From: an uncultured Christensenella sp. | GTDB taxonomy: Bacteria; Bacillota; Clostridia; Christensenellales; UBA1242 | Assembly (NCBI GenBank): GCA_910584295.1 | Contig: CAJTYR010000002.1 | Span: 1-64,000 of the forward strand | DNA: 64,000 nt | Reading direction: 5' to 3' | Shown: positions 23,701-33,736 of the stretch, in pieces | Position numbering within the stretch: the first letter of the stretch is position 1 | Layout: each line of letters begins with the position of its first letter | Made by a program: the position numbers and the translations under genes | The notes under the pieces: generated by a model | The model's input: only the letters and a program-made list of their open reading frames with translations | What the model was told of the DNA's origin: nothing | Databases searched by the model: none

Positions 23701-24969
23701 ATGAATGAGTCTATTATAGATATTTATGATATAAGTTATGAGGGGGCTGGTGTTGGCCGAATTGACAACCAGATTGTTTTTGTCCCAAAGACGCTTAAAA
23801 ATGAGAAAATTAGGGTGAAAGTTACAAAGCGTTTAAGCAGTTTTTTAATTGGAGAAGTTGCAGAAGTTATTGTTTCAAGCGAAAAGAGAATTGAGCCGAA
23901 ATGCATGCATTTTGATGTCTGTGGAGGCTGTCAATTTCAGCACTGCGAAGCAAGCCATGAGAAAGAAATTAAGCTTGAAATAATCAAAGAAGAGATTTTG
24001 AAAGCTGGCTATACAGGTGAAATTGGCTTTGTGGAAAGTGACAAAAGGTTTGGATATCGCAACAAATTGAAATTGATTGCAGAACAAGGAAAGCTTGGCT
24101 TTTTTAAGGGTAAATCAAGAGAATTTTTTGAAGTCGAAAGGTGTGAAATCGCTTCTGAAAGAATGAATGAGGTCTTGCCAATTGTGAAAGAGTTTGTCGT
24201 ACAAAACAATCTTTTTGGATTGAGCGCAGTCTATTTCAAAGAAGTTGAAAATGATCTTGCGATATGCTTTTTATTTCCGAAAAACTTTGAAAAGATTCTT
24301 AAAAGTATTAAGGATATTGATGTTTTGGAAGGGAATTCAGTCTTTTTTGCTTTTGGTGAGGTGCTGGAAAGCAACTTGACAAAGATATATTGTGTTTTAG
24401 GCAAAGAAAAACTTGTCAAAAAATTGGGTAATTTGCAATTTTCAACAAGTGTTTCCGCATTTAATCAAGTAAATGAAGATGTTGCTGAAAAGCTCTATCA
24501 ATATGTTGAGGGGTTTTGCAATGGAAAAAGAGTTGTCAATGCTTATTCTGGACAAGGATTTTTGACATTTAGGCTTGCATCAAAAGCAAAATTTGTCTAT
24601 GGCATTGAATATCAAATCTCTGCCCATGAGAGTGCGGAGCGGTTATGCAGTCATTGTGATGGATATAAAGTTGAAAACATTTGCGGAAAGGTTGAGGATC
24701 ATTTGAAACTTGTTTTGCTGAAAGACAGGATTGATTTGATTGTGCTTGATCCAGCAAAGGAAGGGTGTGACAAGAAGGTGCTTGAAAGCATTGCTTTTGG
24801 AAAACTTGAAGAGGTGATTTATGTCTCCTGTAACTTTGCAACTTTGGTGCGAGATTTGAAGTTTTTGAGAGGGTTTTATGACATTCAAAGTGTCCGAATT
24901 TTCAATATGTTTCCATGCTGTGTAAACATGGAAACGGTCGCTGTTTTAAAGAGAAAGACCAACATTTGA
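23701..24969 (+). CDS. rlmD: 23S rRNA (uracil-5-)-methyltransferase, RlmD/RumA type
   Basis: The 422-aa SAM-dependent enzyme methylates C5 of a uridine in 23S rRNA. It has an N-terminal TRAM domain, a 4Fe-4S cluster motif (CMHFDVCGGCQFQHC around 68-82), the SAM motif NAYSGQGFL, DPAKEGCD and the catalytic Cys in YVSCN. In Firmicutes one enzyme can do both RlmC and RlmD sites, so target U is not certain. No ribosome binding site precedes the ATG, and the -10 is adjacent, implying leaderless translation. Confidence 0.9.
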   Translation: MNESIIDIYDISYEGAGVGRIDNQIVFVPKTLKNEKIRVKVTKRLSSFLIGEVAEVIVSSEKRIEPKCMHFDVCGGCQFQHCEASHEKEIKLEIIKEEILKAGYTGEIGFVESDKRFGYRNKLKLIAEQGKLGFFKGKSREFFEVERCEIASERMNEVLPIVKEFVVQNNLFGLSAVYFKEVENDLAICFLFPKNFEKILKSIKDIDVLEGNSVFFAFGEVLESNLTKIYCVLGKEKLVKKLGNLQFSTSVSAFNQVNEDVAEKLYQYVEGFCNGKRVVNAYSGQGFLTFRLASKAKFVYGIEYQISAHESAERLCSHCDGYKVENICGKVEDHLKLVLLKDRIDLIVLDPAKEGCDKKVLESIAFGKLEEVIYVSCNFATLVRDLKFLRGFYDIQSVRIFNMFPCCVNMETVAVLKRKTNI

Positions 24970-24980
24970 CGGTCTTTTTT
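24954..24980 (+). terminator. Terminator after rlmD
   Basis: AAAGACC and GGTCTTT pair around AACATTTGAC, followed by T6; the stem starts inside the last codons. Confidence 0.75.
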
Positions 24981-25043
24981 CTTTTTGGTTTTATGCGAAA
25001 ATTTGCTTGCATAAAATATTTAAAAACTTTTAAGTATTTTTTA

Positions 25044-25072
25044 TTGACCTTTTTATGTTTTTATGTTATACT
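25044..25072 (+). promoter_or_regulatory. Promoter of the envelope operon
   Basis: TTGACC (25044-25049), 17 bases, TATACT (25067-25072), with extended TG before the -10. Confidence 0.8.
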
Positions 25073-25142
25073 CTTTACAGAGTAAATTAAAGTGGAAAAT
25101 TCTACTTTTTGATATATTAAAAGTCGATTTATGGAGTTGCCT

Positions 25143-26075
25143 GTGAGTTCTAAAAAGTTTAAGACAATTTTGGGTGCATTGGCTGTGTTTATGGTTGCTT
25201 TGGTGACCGGCGTTGCTGTTGGCAAACTCTATGTCGACAGTATTCCTGCCAACGTTGTTTTGGGTATGTCAGAAGAAGAACTTCGTGACAGTGAAGCTGA
25301 TGTGAAGAAACTGGTTGAGAAATCAAAAAATTCTAAACCAGATGCTTTTTCTGCGGTTGAAGTCTATCAGATTGCTGAATATAATTTTAATCAAAAAAGC
25401 GCTTATTATAAGACCAGCGACGGCTATGCAAAAAACCTTGTCGGAAGGCAGACTTTGCACAGCACAAAAATTCTTCGTGATGGAGAATATGTCTTTGATA
25501 ATTGCAGTCCGGGTCAAGTTGATGTATGCACAAGAATCAGGCACACTGTTGGAACAGATCTTGTCACAAGAAACACCGAAGGTGATTATGCAAATGCAGC
25601 ACAAACCAAAGGTAAATGGAATGACAAAGACAATGAAAATTACACAATTGCTGAATACAAAAAGAAATTTAACGGACACCCTTTGTCAAACATTACTTAT
25701 GTCATTTCTTCAAAAACTTGTCCAAAAGATGCGATTTCAAAAGTAAAAAAGAATACTGACGGGAATTATTCTTTCACAATATCGCTTAGTGGGAACTTTT
25801 TGACTGCTGCAGCAGTTCGTTATTCTTACGAGATTTTCTATACAAGTTATAGTATGCTTTCTTCCGATGCAAAGAAAAACACAATTTTGCCTTCATGGAA
25901 AAATATGTCTATGGAAGTTGTCGTTGATTCAAATTTTGACTTTGTTTCAATTGACTATGATGAAAAATATGTCATATTTACTGGCATTGGCGGACCTCAA
26001 GAAGTTAATGACATATTTGTTGAAAAATTCTATTTTGACCTTGAAAATATACCTACTTTAGAGGAGGTTCTGTGA
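25143..26075 (+). CDS. Membrane-anchored extracellular protein of unknown function
   Basis: The 310-aa protein has an N-terminal hydrophobic anchor (FKTILGALAVFMVALVTGVA, about residues 5-25) and an external domain with several cysteines. The start is uncertain: GTG 25143 has TGGAG at good distance, while ATG 25131 has none. Its last codons carry the GAGGAGG that serves the next, giant gene, whose ATG overlaps its stop. The two are therefore a coupled operon and probably act together at the cell surface. Confidence 0.75.
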   Translation: MSSKKFKTILGALAVFMVALVTGVAVGKLYVDSIPANVVLGMSEEELRDSEADVKKLVEKSKNSKPDAFSAVEVYQIAEYNFNQKSAYYKTSDGYAKNLVGRQTLHSTKILRDGEYVFDNCSPGQVDVCTRIRHTVGTDLVTRNTEGDYANAAQTKGKWNDKDNENYTIAEYKKKFNGHPLSNITYVISSKTCPKDAISKVKKNTDGNYSFTISLSGNFLTAAAVRYSYEIFYTSYSMLSSDAKKNTILPSWKNMSMEVVVDSNFDFVSIDYDEKYVIFTGIGGPQEVNDIFVEKFYFDLENIPTLEEVL

Positions 26076-29000
26076 TGGAAAATCCTATAAAGAAGAAAAG
26101 TTTGATTCCAAGGATGTTTAGGGCATTTACTGTCTACTTTTTCATCACGCTTGCTGTCTTTTTTGGCTATGTTCAGCTTTTTGGTGGGGTCAAGACCATC
26201 AGAGGAAAGTTGCCAGAGAGTGCTGTCGGTGAAATTGATATGTCCTTTTCAAATTTTGTCTCAAACATGATGTCTCTTGAAAACATCTATGTTGAAGGCG
26301 TGGATTTGAAATTTGTTGGAGGTGGTTCTTCAATCTCGATGACTGCTGATTTTGCAATGGATATGGCAACCAACAATGTTTCGGTTGATGCTGTGCTTGA
26401 TGTTGATGGTCATGTGTATGATGTTGGTGTTGTTTATTGCAATCCTGAACTTTTTATTTCTATAGATGAAAAGACATACAAGTTTGCTGTGACAAGTGTT
26501 GGTGGGGATTTGGACTTTTCTGGAATTTTGAAAGTGCTTTCAGAAATCTCAAAAAATTTTGGAATTGATGGGATGTTAAGCAAAATTCAAGAAACTTTGG
26601 GAATTGATTTTTCAAGTCTTTCTATGCAAACACTTATGGATCAACTTGATATATCAACTAAAAAGACAAATGGTGAAGTTAACATCTCAATTATGGTTAT
26701 GGATCATATTGACGCAACAATTATTTGTGATGAAAATTGCTTTATGAAGTCTGCGACTATTAAAGGAATTAACATTGGTGCAAATTCTCTTGTGATGAAT
26801 GTTCCAACTGTTGAAATGAACAGTGTCAATATTTTGGACAGAATAGATGTGCCAAGTGAAGAAAATGTCATTGATATGACTGGTGTGAATGACTATGTTG
26901 TGTATGCACAAAACCTTTTTGCAGAAGATTATGTTGAAATGAATTTGACAGTTGATGTTTCAGGGAAAACCTATGAAGCAAAAGCATTGATTGATCAGAC
27001 ACAAGGAATTGGTTTCAAGATTGAAACTGATGTTGAGGGGTATCATGTTCAATTGGTTTATGCAAATGACATAGTTTATCTGAAGGCAAATGATTTTGGC
27101 GTGTCTTTTGCTGTTGCTGATATGAATATCTGGAAAGACAGAATTTTCAGCATTATTGAAGAAAAAACATCCAAGACTGTTGAAGAGTTACTTCAAGAAA
27201 TTTTAAGCAAGTATATTGATGTTGAAAACGGCGGAAACGCACTCCAAAAAATTAAAGATGAACTTATGAAATTCCTTTCTTGTTCCGAAAATCTCAATCA
27301 AGTGTTGCCAAGTGAAGTTTTTAATTTTGAAGATAAACTTGTCTTAACTTGGGATGCGGGCTTGGAAATCAAACTTGCAAATGAGGCAGGAGTGCTTTCT
27401 GAAATTATTGGGCAATATAAGGATGTTGTTGTTTCTGCAAACTTTAAAAATGTTGAACAAGGGATTGAAATTCCTGAAGGATGTGAGGACTTAAGCCCAG
27501 TTCTTGCAAAACTTGAAAATTTATTAGATTATGTTGAAAATGGAATTTTTGAATTTGATTTTAATGCAGAATACAATGGTTTAAATTTTGCTGGTAAGTT
27601 TAAGTATGCAAATGGAGTTTTTGAAATTTCCGATATGCTTGTAGCTGGAGAGGTCGTAAACATAAGAATTGAAGGTGGATTTGTCTACTTCTCTTATGGG
27701 AATATGAAGCTTAAGTTTGCTGTTCCAAAAAATGATGGCAGTTTTGAAAGCGCAAAAATCAAAGATATGATTTCAAAACTTACTTCAGACACACTTGGAG
27801 TTGAAATTAACTTTGGTGTTTTTGAAGAGCTTTTGAATATGATCTCATCCTATACTGTTGAAGATTGGAAAACCAAACTTGTATTGAAAGTTTCTGGAAA
27901 TCAAGATGACATTCATCTTTCTGTTTCAAACAAGAATGATTTGGCTCTTTCAGAGATTTTGACTGCAAATGTGACTTTTGTTGACGATAAAATTGACACT
28001 GCCAAAGTTTCGCTTTATGACATCTTAACTGCTCAGATTAAGGTGGATTATGTTGAACAAAGCACGATTAAACCTTTTGTGGCAGATGATTATAAAGACT
28101 ATAGCGAAGACTTTGTTGCTGGGGCACTTGATAGTTTGGAAGTTGTTTCAAATGTTTATGGTTTCTCAAGCGACATTGCAATAAGATACAGCAAGTCGAC
28201 CTTCTATGGTGAATTGGTTGCAATGATGGTTAGGGACGACACCAGTCCTCTTGCAATTGATGGATTCATCCCAGCAGTTTCGCTCCACACAACTTCATTG
28301 GGACTTAATTCTTATATATACATTGTTGGAAACACACTTTATATTGACATCAATGGCTTACAAGTTTCTGCTGACATGAATAAGACTACAATTGATGAAA
28401 TCATTGCATTTGTTGAAAACAAATTTGGTGTCGCTCTTGGTGGGCAAGGCGATGCTCTTGTAAAGACAACTGAAGCATTTAAAGTTATTTTGCCTGCAAT
28501 TGACAAAATTTATGGTTCTTGGGTTACAGCAAATCACAATGGACTTCAAATCAACATCAACGATGCATTGTGGTATGGGCAAAATTCAAGATTTGAAGAT
28601 ATTGTTCTTCAAGCATGCATTGCAAATTACAACAATACAATTGTGCCAACGAAATTGGTTGTTGGAGCAAACATCATCGATCCAAACACATTGCTTTATG
28701 ATGATTACAGTGATGCATGGTTGTCTTCTGGACTTGATGGAAACGGAAACAAAATTGTTTTGGAAGATGAAATTACTAAAAATCTTAACTTCGGCGCATA
28801 TTTCACAAATTTGAGTGTCGGTGTAATGGCAGAAAGCATTGACAGAGTGTTTAATGTTGTTGACAAGAATTATTCAAACATCACAAGCGTTGTTTCAAAC
28901 TATGGAGTGACAAATCTTTCTGATTTCAACTCTTATGAAACTATTATGGATTTGACAGAAACTGTTTATGACTACGCAATGGGAATGAATTATCAGATTT

Positions 29001-31945
29001 CTATCAACGCAACAGTTGTTGATGAAAAATCCACCTTGGGAGTTGGTGGTGATGTGGTTGTTGCGGTGGCTGACCTTGCTGAAGGACAATCTGCGGCTCT
29101 TGATCTGTTTGGAGGAAAAAGTTTGAAGGTTCAAGGAAACCTTGACATCAATTCAAATGGAACTCAGCATTTAATTGATCTCTTATATTCCAATGTTGAT
29201 GAAGGAATGTGTTTCACATATTCTCATGGCGACAGCATTGCAAAAGGCAATAAATTCAGGGCGAAGATTGCAAACTCAAATATGAGTGAAATCATTTCTA
29301 TGATTGTTAAATTTGCAAAGCTTGATCTTGGTGACGGCATAAAAGAGGCTTGGAATATTGGCTATTGCATGACTGATTTCTCATATGTTCAGTCGCTTTT
29401 GGGGCTTGAAAAAGTTGAAATTGATGATCCAATTTCAAAAGCAGATGTTGCCCTTAATTCAATTGAGAGCATCACAAAGTTGATTGGTCTTATCAATCTT
29501 GACAAAACAATTGCTGAAGATGGGCTTGCAAACATAACACTTTCTGTTGAATTGAAACTCGGTGAAACACCAGCACTTGCAACAATACTTTTGAGAGAGG
29601 AAATGCTTAATGGAGTTGCTGTGTTTAAGTTGAGACAAATCTCTGTTTCAAATCTCATTTTTGGTGGAAAGACAGTAAACGCAACTATTGACGTGAAAGA
29701 CTTCAGTGAAGCAAGTTTCAACTATGATACGACTGCGGCACACATTGATTTCAGTGATATCACAGAGATTGTTGACAGTGCTGTAAATACGATGAATCAA
29801 AAAGAAATTTCATATCAAGGAAATCTCTTGGTTGATTTGGGAAGTTTTGGAAAAATTGAACTTGCAAATTTGCATCTTTATGTGAAACTTCCAGATCAAA
29901 TAAAAAATGAAAAATTCTATTTGCTTGCAGAATACGATATTGAGGCAGACAGTATTGCAACCATCATGATTGAAGGAAAGGACAACAAAAAGCGTAGTGC
30001 AATTGTTGAGTATAAAGATGGAAGAATTTCTGTTGTTGAAAGATATGAAAAAGCATTTGTTTCTGGAACGCAATACAAGACAGCATCATTTGCCTTAAAT
30101 GAACTTTCGAATGTTGAAAATTTGAAAAAATTTGTTTACACTGCTTTGGGGCTTAATGGGACTGGAAAGGGCATTATTGATATGGTTCTCAATAATATTA
30201 CTTTCCCAACTCCAACAATAGAAGAACTTATCACTGGTTTCACCTCAAACATGGGTGAGTATGGACTTGAACTCGATGGAAAGCATTTGACAGGTATGGA
30301 TGATTCTGACACTTTCAAAATCAAACTTAAAGACAGCAGAAAATATGAAGTGGAAGTTGGAAATATTGAAATGCTTAAAGATCGAGGGTTGACTGATGAG
30401 AATGGAAACTACTTGCCATTTACAAGTGTTATCAAATTCCTTAATTCAATCAGTTGTGATGCGAATGATATGCCTCTTAAGGCAAGTATTGCAACCATAT
30501 CCTTCAATTTGAACGCATCTAATGATAAATATTCTTTCCTTGAATATGTTGCTGATGGTCTTAACCTTGGTGGTGTCACATATCCATCAAATGAAGTGTT
30601 TAGAGAAAATTATTTGAACAGTGTGAGAAAACCTTGGGGATGGAAACCAATAAGTTATCATACAATTTCATTTGAAACTGGTAGTGAGAATTTGAAGGTT
30701 TCAAACATTGAGTCATTCTATGGAGACAGAGTTACCTTGCCACAACTCCTTCTTAAACAGGAGACACTTGGCGATGTGACTACAAACTATTCTTTTGATG
30801 GCTGGTTTACTGAAAAAGGCGTGGAAGTGGGAGATGTTTTAACTCTTACAGCTGATATAAAGCTTTTTGCGCGTTGGAAATTTAAAAACAAAGAAGTTAC
30901 AAAATCATTGAAGGTTTATGATTCTCAAGATCAAACAAAACTTCTTTTTGAGAAGAGAATCAAAACAGGAGACACAATTTCCCTTGATGATTGGATTGAA
31001 AGAAAAGCTGATTGGGTTTATGTTGATGAAAACGGACAGAAGATTGACATTCTTGGCGGAATGGCGATGCCAGAAAGTGACATTGTTGTGTTTAAAAAAG
31101 ATAAACATATTTTGACAATCAATTATAATGAATTTGTTGGTGGAACCATAACTTCAAAACAAACTCAAGTTTCGCTTTATCAAGGAGAAAACTTCTTAGG
31201 TGCAATTCCAACAAATGGCAATGCCAACTCCGGATTTTACATGAACCTGAATGGTGATGAAATTGATTTTGCAAACTTCAAATTCGTTACAGACAAAACT
31301 GGTTGGTTTGTTGATTCAAACTACACTTTCTCATTGTCTGATTATGTTATGAAAAATTGTGACATGGAAGTGTTTGCTGTAGACAAACAAAATGTTGTTG
31401 TAAAAAGTGAATATGGCAATGTTGGACAGTGGACTTTTGAAGGATTCCCTAATGAGAAGATCAATTTGCCTACACAAACTAGTTATTATGAAGATGATGG
31501 AACGCAAACAAAGAGAGTTATTTACACTTTCAAAGGTTGGAGCGAAGAAATTTCTGTTATCCCAATGGTTGGAACAACAATCCATGCAGTTTGGGAAATT
31601 GAAACAAAATACTACTACACTGTGAATTTTGATGTAAGACAATATCGTGTATTTGGAATGGTAGCAGGTGCAAAATGGAAGACATCTCCAAGTTTTGTGC
31701 CAGCATCAATAAGAGTTCTTGAAGGAGAAACTGTCAATCTTGATAATACCTCTTATCAACCAACAGCAAAAGCTCATTTAACTGCTATTGCAATTGATCC
31801 TAAAAACTTTAAGGTGACATCTTGGGGATTGTCAGCTTGGGGAGATTTGACAAAAGGTGGCAGCGGATTTACTTCTTATACTGTTTCAAAAGACGATGCT
31901 ACGAACGGAGTTATAACACTGCATGGTTGCTGGCAACAAGTTTAA
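26075..31945 (+). CDS. Giant membrane-anchored surface protein with InlB-type repeats
   Basis: The 1956-aa protein has an N-terminal membrane anchor (about residues 11-33) and a very long external region. Residues to about 1500 form a succession of beta-rich units, each with a Val/Ile-rich strand pair then a helix ending in ENxFG or similar, suggesting internal duplication. Near 1527-1602 and 1776-1842 are InlB B-repeat-like units (YSFDGWF...LFARW; YTFKGWS...HAVW). No LPxTG sorting signal is present. ATG 26075 overlaps the preceding stop with GGAGG seven bases upstream. InlB-type repeats often occur in adhesins, but its ligand is unknown. Confidence 0.8.
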   Translation: MENPIKKKSLIPRMFRAFTVYFFITLAVFFGYVQLFGGVKTIRGKLPESAVGEIDMSFSNFVSNMMSLENIYVEGVDLKFVGGGSSISMTADFAMDMATNNVSVDAVLDVDGHVYDVGVVYCNPELFISIDEKTYKFAVTSVGGDLDFSGILKVLSEISKNFGIDGMLSKIQETLGIDFSSLSMQTLMDQLDISTKKTNGEVNISIMVMDHIDATIICDENCFMKSATIKGINIGANSLVMNVPTVEMNSVNILDRIDVPSEENVIDMTGVNDYVVYAQNLFAEDYVEMNLTVDVSGKTYEAKALIDQTQGIGFKIETDVEGYHVQLVYANDIVYLKANDFGVSFAVADMNIWKDRIFSIIEEKTSKTVEELLQEILSKYIDVENGGNALQKIKDELMKFLSCSENLNQVLPSEVFNFEDKLVLTWDAGLEIKLANEAGVLSEIIGQYKDVVVSANFKNVEQGIEIPEGCEDLSPVLAKLENLLDYVENGIFEFDFNAEYNGLNFAGKFKYANGVFEISDMLVAGEVVNIRIEGGFVYFSYGNMKLKFAVPKNDGSFESAKIKDMISKLTSDTLGVEINFGVFEELLNMISSYTVEDWKTKLVLKVSGNQDDIHLSVSNKNDLALSEILTANVTFVDDKIDTAKVSLYDILTAQIKVDYVEQSTIKPFVADDYKDYSEDFVAGALDSLEVVSNVYGFSSDIAIRYSKSTFYGELVAMMVRDDTSPLAIDGFIPAVSLHTTSLGLNSYIYIVGNTLYIDINGLQVSADMNKTTIDEIIAFVENKFGVALGGQGDALVKTTEAFKVILPAIDKIYGSWVTANHNGLQININDALWYGQNSRFEDIVLQACIANYNNTIVPTKLVVGANIIDPNTLLYDDYSDAWLSSGLDGNGNKIVLEDEITKNLNFGAYFTNLSVGVMAESIDRVFNVVDKNYSNITSVVSNYGVTNLSDFNSYETIMDLTETVYDYAMGMNYQISINATVVDEKSTLGVGGDVVVAVADLAEGQSAALDLFGGKSLKVQGNLDINSNGTQHLIDLLYSNVDEGMCFTYSHGDSIAKGNKFRAKIANSNMSEIISMIVKFAKLDLGDGIKEAWNIGYCMTDFSYVQSLLGLEKVEIDDPISKADVALNSIESITKLIGLINLDKTIAEDGLANITLSVELKLGETPALATILLREEMLNGVAVFKLRQISVSNLIFGGKTVNATIDVKDFSEASFNYDTTAAHIDFSDITEIVDSAVNTMNQKEISYQGNLLVDLGSFGKIELANLHLYVKLPDQIKNEKFYLLAEYDIEADSIATIMIEGKDNKKRSAIVEYKDGRISVVERYEKAFVSGTQYKTASFALNELSNVENLKKFVYTALGLNGTGKGIIDMVLNNITFPTPTIEELITGFTSNMGEYGLELDGKHLTGMDDSDTFKIKLKDSRKYEVEVGNIEMLKDRGLTDENGNYLPFTSVIKFLNSISCDANDMPLKASIATISFNLNASNDKYSFLEYVADGLNLGGVTYPSNEVFRENYLNSVRKPWGWKPISYHTISFETGSENLKVSNIESFYGDRVTLPQLLLKQETLGDVTTNYSFDGWFTEKGVEVGDVLTLTADIKLFARWKFKNKEVTKSLKVYDSQDQTKLLFEKRIKTGDTISLDDWIERKADWVYVDENGQKIDILGGMAMPESDIVVFKKDKHILTINYNEFVGGTITSKQTQVSLYQGENFLGAIPTNGNANSGFYMNLNGDEIDFANFKFVTDKTGWFVDSNYTFSLSDYVMKNCDMEVFAVDKQNVVVKSEYGNVGQWTFEGFPNEKINLPTQTSYYEDDGTQTKRVIYTFKGWSEEISVIPMVGTTIHAVWEIETKYYYTVNFDVRQYRVFGMVAGAKWKTSPSFVPASIRVLEGETVNLDNTSYQPTAKAHLTAIAIDPKNFKVTSWGLSAWGDLTKGGSGFTSYTVSKDDATNGVITLHGCWQQV

Positions 31946-31951
31946 AGAAAA

Positions 31952-31979
31952 AAAACATATCAAAAAGTTGATATGTTTT
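31952..31979. terminator. Bidirectional terminator
   Basis: AAAACATATCAA and TTGATATGTTTT form a perfect 12-bp stem around AAAG, with T runs. It separates the convergent giant gene and metG. Confidence 0.85.
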
Positions 31980-31985
31980 TTCTTT

Positions 31986-33689
31986 TTATTGAATGTTTGC
32001 TTGAAATTCAGCTTTATATTTTTCAATAGCTTCGTCATCAAGTCTTGCAAAAAGTGGCTTTGGCAAGTTTACCTTGTGTTCTTTTGCAATGTCAATTATG
32101 CTTGCTTTTTGCCAATTTTCGCTCTCGTCTGGGCGACCATCAAAGGCAAGTTGATCGCTCCAAATTTCTGCAGTTCTGTTTGGCATGATTGGACTTGCAA
32201 CAATTGCGAGTGCTTTTGCCATATTAAGGCATAGATAGAGCACTTTTTTTGCACTTTCAACATCACCATTTTTAATGAGCGACCAAGGAGCTGTTTTTTC
32301 GAGATAAGTGTTTCCAATGCTTGCAAATTTCATGATTTCCTTGTAAGCGGCACGAAATTCTGTCTTTTCATAAAGTTCTCCGATTTGGCTTGGGAGAGTA
32401 TTTATTGCATCAATCATTTCTTTATCATTGTCGTCAAGATTGTCTTTGATCATATCATAGTCAATGCCAAGAGCCCCTTCAAAATTTTTGTTTATCATGT
32501 TGAGGGTGCGGTTGAAGAAGTTTCCATATTTGCCCACAAGTTCGGCATTTGTGTTGAGTTTAAAACCTTCGTAAGAGAAATCGCTGTCCTTGTTTTCAGG
32601 AAAAATAGACACCAAATAAGCACGCAGAGCGTCAATATCAATGTCGCTGTGGAGGAGAGAGTTCCCAAAAATTCCAATTTTCTTTGACTTTGAAAATTTT
32701 TGACCTTCAAAGTTGAGGAAGTTGAAACCAACGACATTTGTTGGGAGTTGATATTTTTTGCAAGCGATATTCATACTTGGGAAGAAAACTGCATGAAAAT
32801 CGATGTTATCTTTTCCGATGAAGTTGTATATCTCGCAGTCTGGATTTTGCCAACGATCTTTAACCATTTCATCTCCGCCCAATTCTTTTGTGATTGAAAT
32901 GTAGCCGATTGGTGCGTCAAACCAAACATAGAAAACTTTGTCGTCAAAATCTTTGAGAGGGACTTTAATTCCCCAAGGAATGTCACGAGTGATGCATCGT
33001 GGTTTAAGGCCTTCTTTAAACCATTTGTTTGTCATCGAATAAACGTGAGGACGCCAAACATCTTTTTTATTTTCTACCCATTCTTGAAGTTGTGGTTGGA
33101 TTTTGTTGAGGCTGATGTAGATGTGTTTTGTTGATTTCTTTACTGCACTTTTGCCACAGAAAGAACATTTTGGTTCTTTAAGCATTTCAAGTTCATAGGT
33201 CATTCCACATTTGTCACACTGGTCTCCATATGCCTTGTCATAACCACAATATGGACAAATTCCGTAAACAAATCTGTCTGCAAGAGCAATTTTATCATGT
33301 TCACAGAAAAGCATGTTGCTTGTCTGAACTTCTGTGAAACCATTTTTGTAAATTTCATTGAAAAAATCTGTTGTGATTTGTTTGTGAATTTCTGTGTTTG
33401 TTCCGCTGAAGATGTCAAAGTTAATTGAAAGTTTTTTTGCGATTTCTCTCATCTTGCCATTCATCATACTGATGTATTGCGAAGGATCCATTCCGGCTTC
33501 TTTTGCGGAGATATAGCTGGTTGTGCCATGGTCGTCTGTTCCGCTGACATAAACGACATCATTGCCTTTTGTTTTGTGATATCTTGTGAACACGTCACCA
33601 GGGAGCCAACAGCCAACAACATGCCCCAAATGAGGAAGTCCATTGACATACAAAAGCGCAGAGGTAACTAGTATTTTTTTCTTTTCCAT
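31986..33689 (-). CDS. metG: Methionyl-tRNA synthetase
   Basis: The 567-aa class I synthetase charges tRNA-Met. HLGH at 20-23 is the HIGH motif, four CxxC knuckles (CPYCG, CDKCG, CSFCG and nearby) bind zinc, and FSKSKK is the KMSKS loop. The C-terminal EMAP/Trbp-like tRNA-binding domain found in longer MetRS is absent. The ribosome binding site (AAAAGGA) is modest. It follows hisS by about 47 bp. Confidence 0.95.
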   Translation of the reverse strand: MEKKKILVTSALLYVNGLPHLGHVVGCWLPGDVFTRYHKTKGNDVVYVSGTDDHGTTSYISAKEAGMDPSQYISMMNGKMREIAKKLSINFDIFSGTNTEIHKQITTDFFNEIYKNGFTEVQTSNMLFCEHDKIALADRFVYGICPYCGYDKAYGDQCDKCGMTYELEMLKEPKCSFCGKSAVKKSTKHIYISLNKIQPQLQEWVENKKDVWRPHVYSMTNKWFKEGLKPRCITRDIPWGIKVPLKDFDDKVFYVWFDAPIGYISITKELGGDEMVKDRWQNPDCEIYNFIGKDNIDFHAVFFPSMNIACKKYQLPTNVVGFNFLNFEGQKFSKSKKIGIFGNSLLHSDIDIDALRAYLVSIFPENKDSDFSYEGFKLNTNAELVGKYGNFFNRTLNMINKNFEGALGIDYDMIKDNLDDNDKEMIDAINTLPSQIGELYEKTEFRAAYKEIMKFASIGNTYLEKTAPWSLIKNGDVESAKKVLYLCLNMAKALAIVASPIMPNRTAEIWSDQLAFDGRPDESENWQKASIIDIAKEHKVNLPKPLFARLDDEAIEKYKAEFQANIQ

Positions 33690-33736
33690 AATTTTTTCCT
33701 TTTAAAATTGTTTAGAATTGTTTTCTGTTTAATGTA

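Noticed and set aside
24954..25143. Possible riboswitch before the envelope operon
   Set aside because: The stretch contains only a terminator and a standard promoter; no conserved aptamer pattern was seen.
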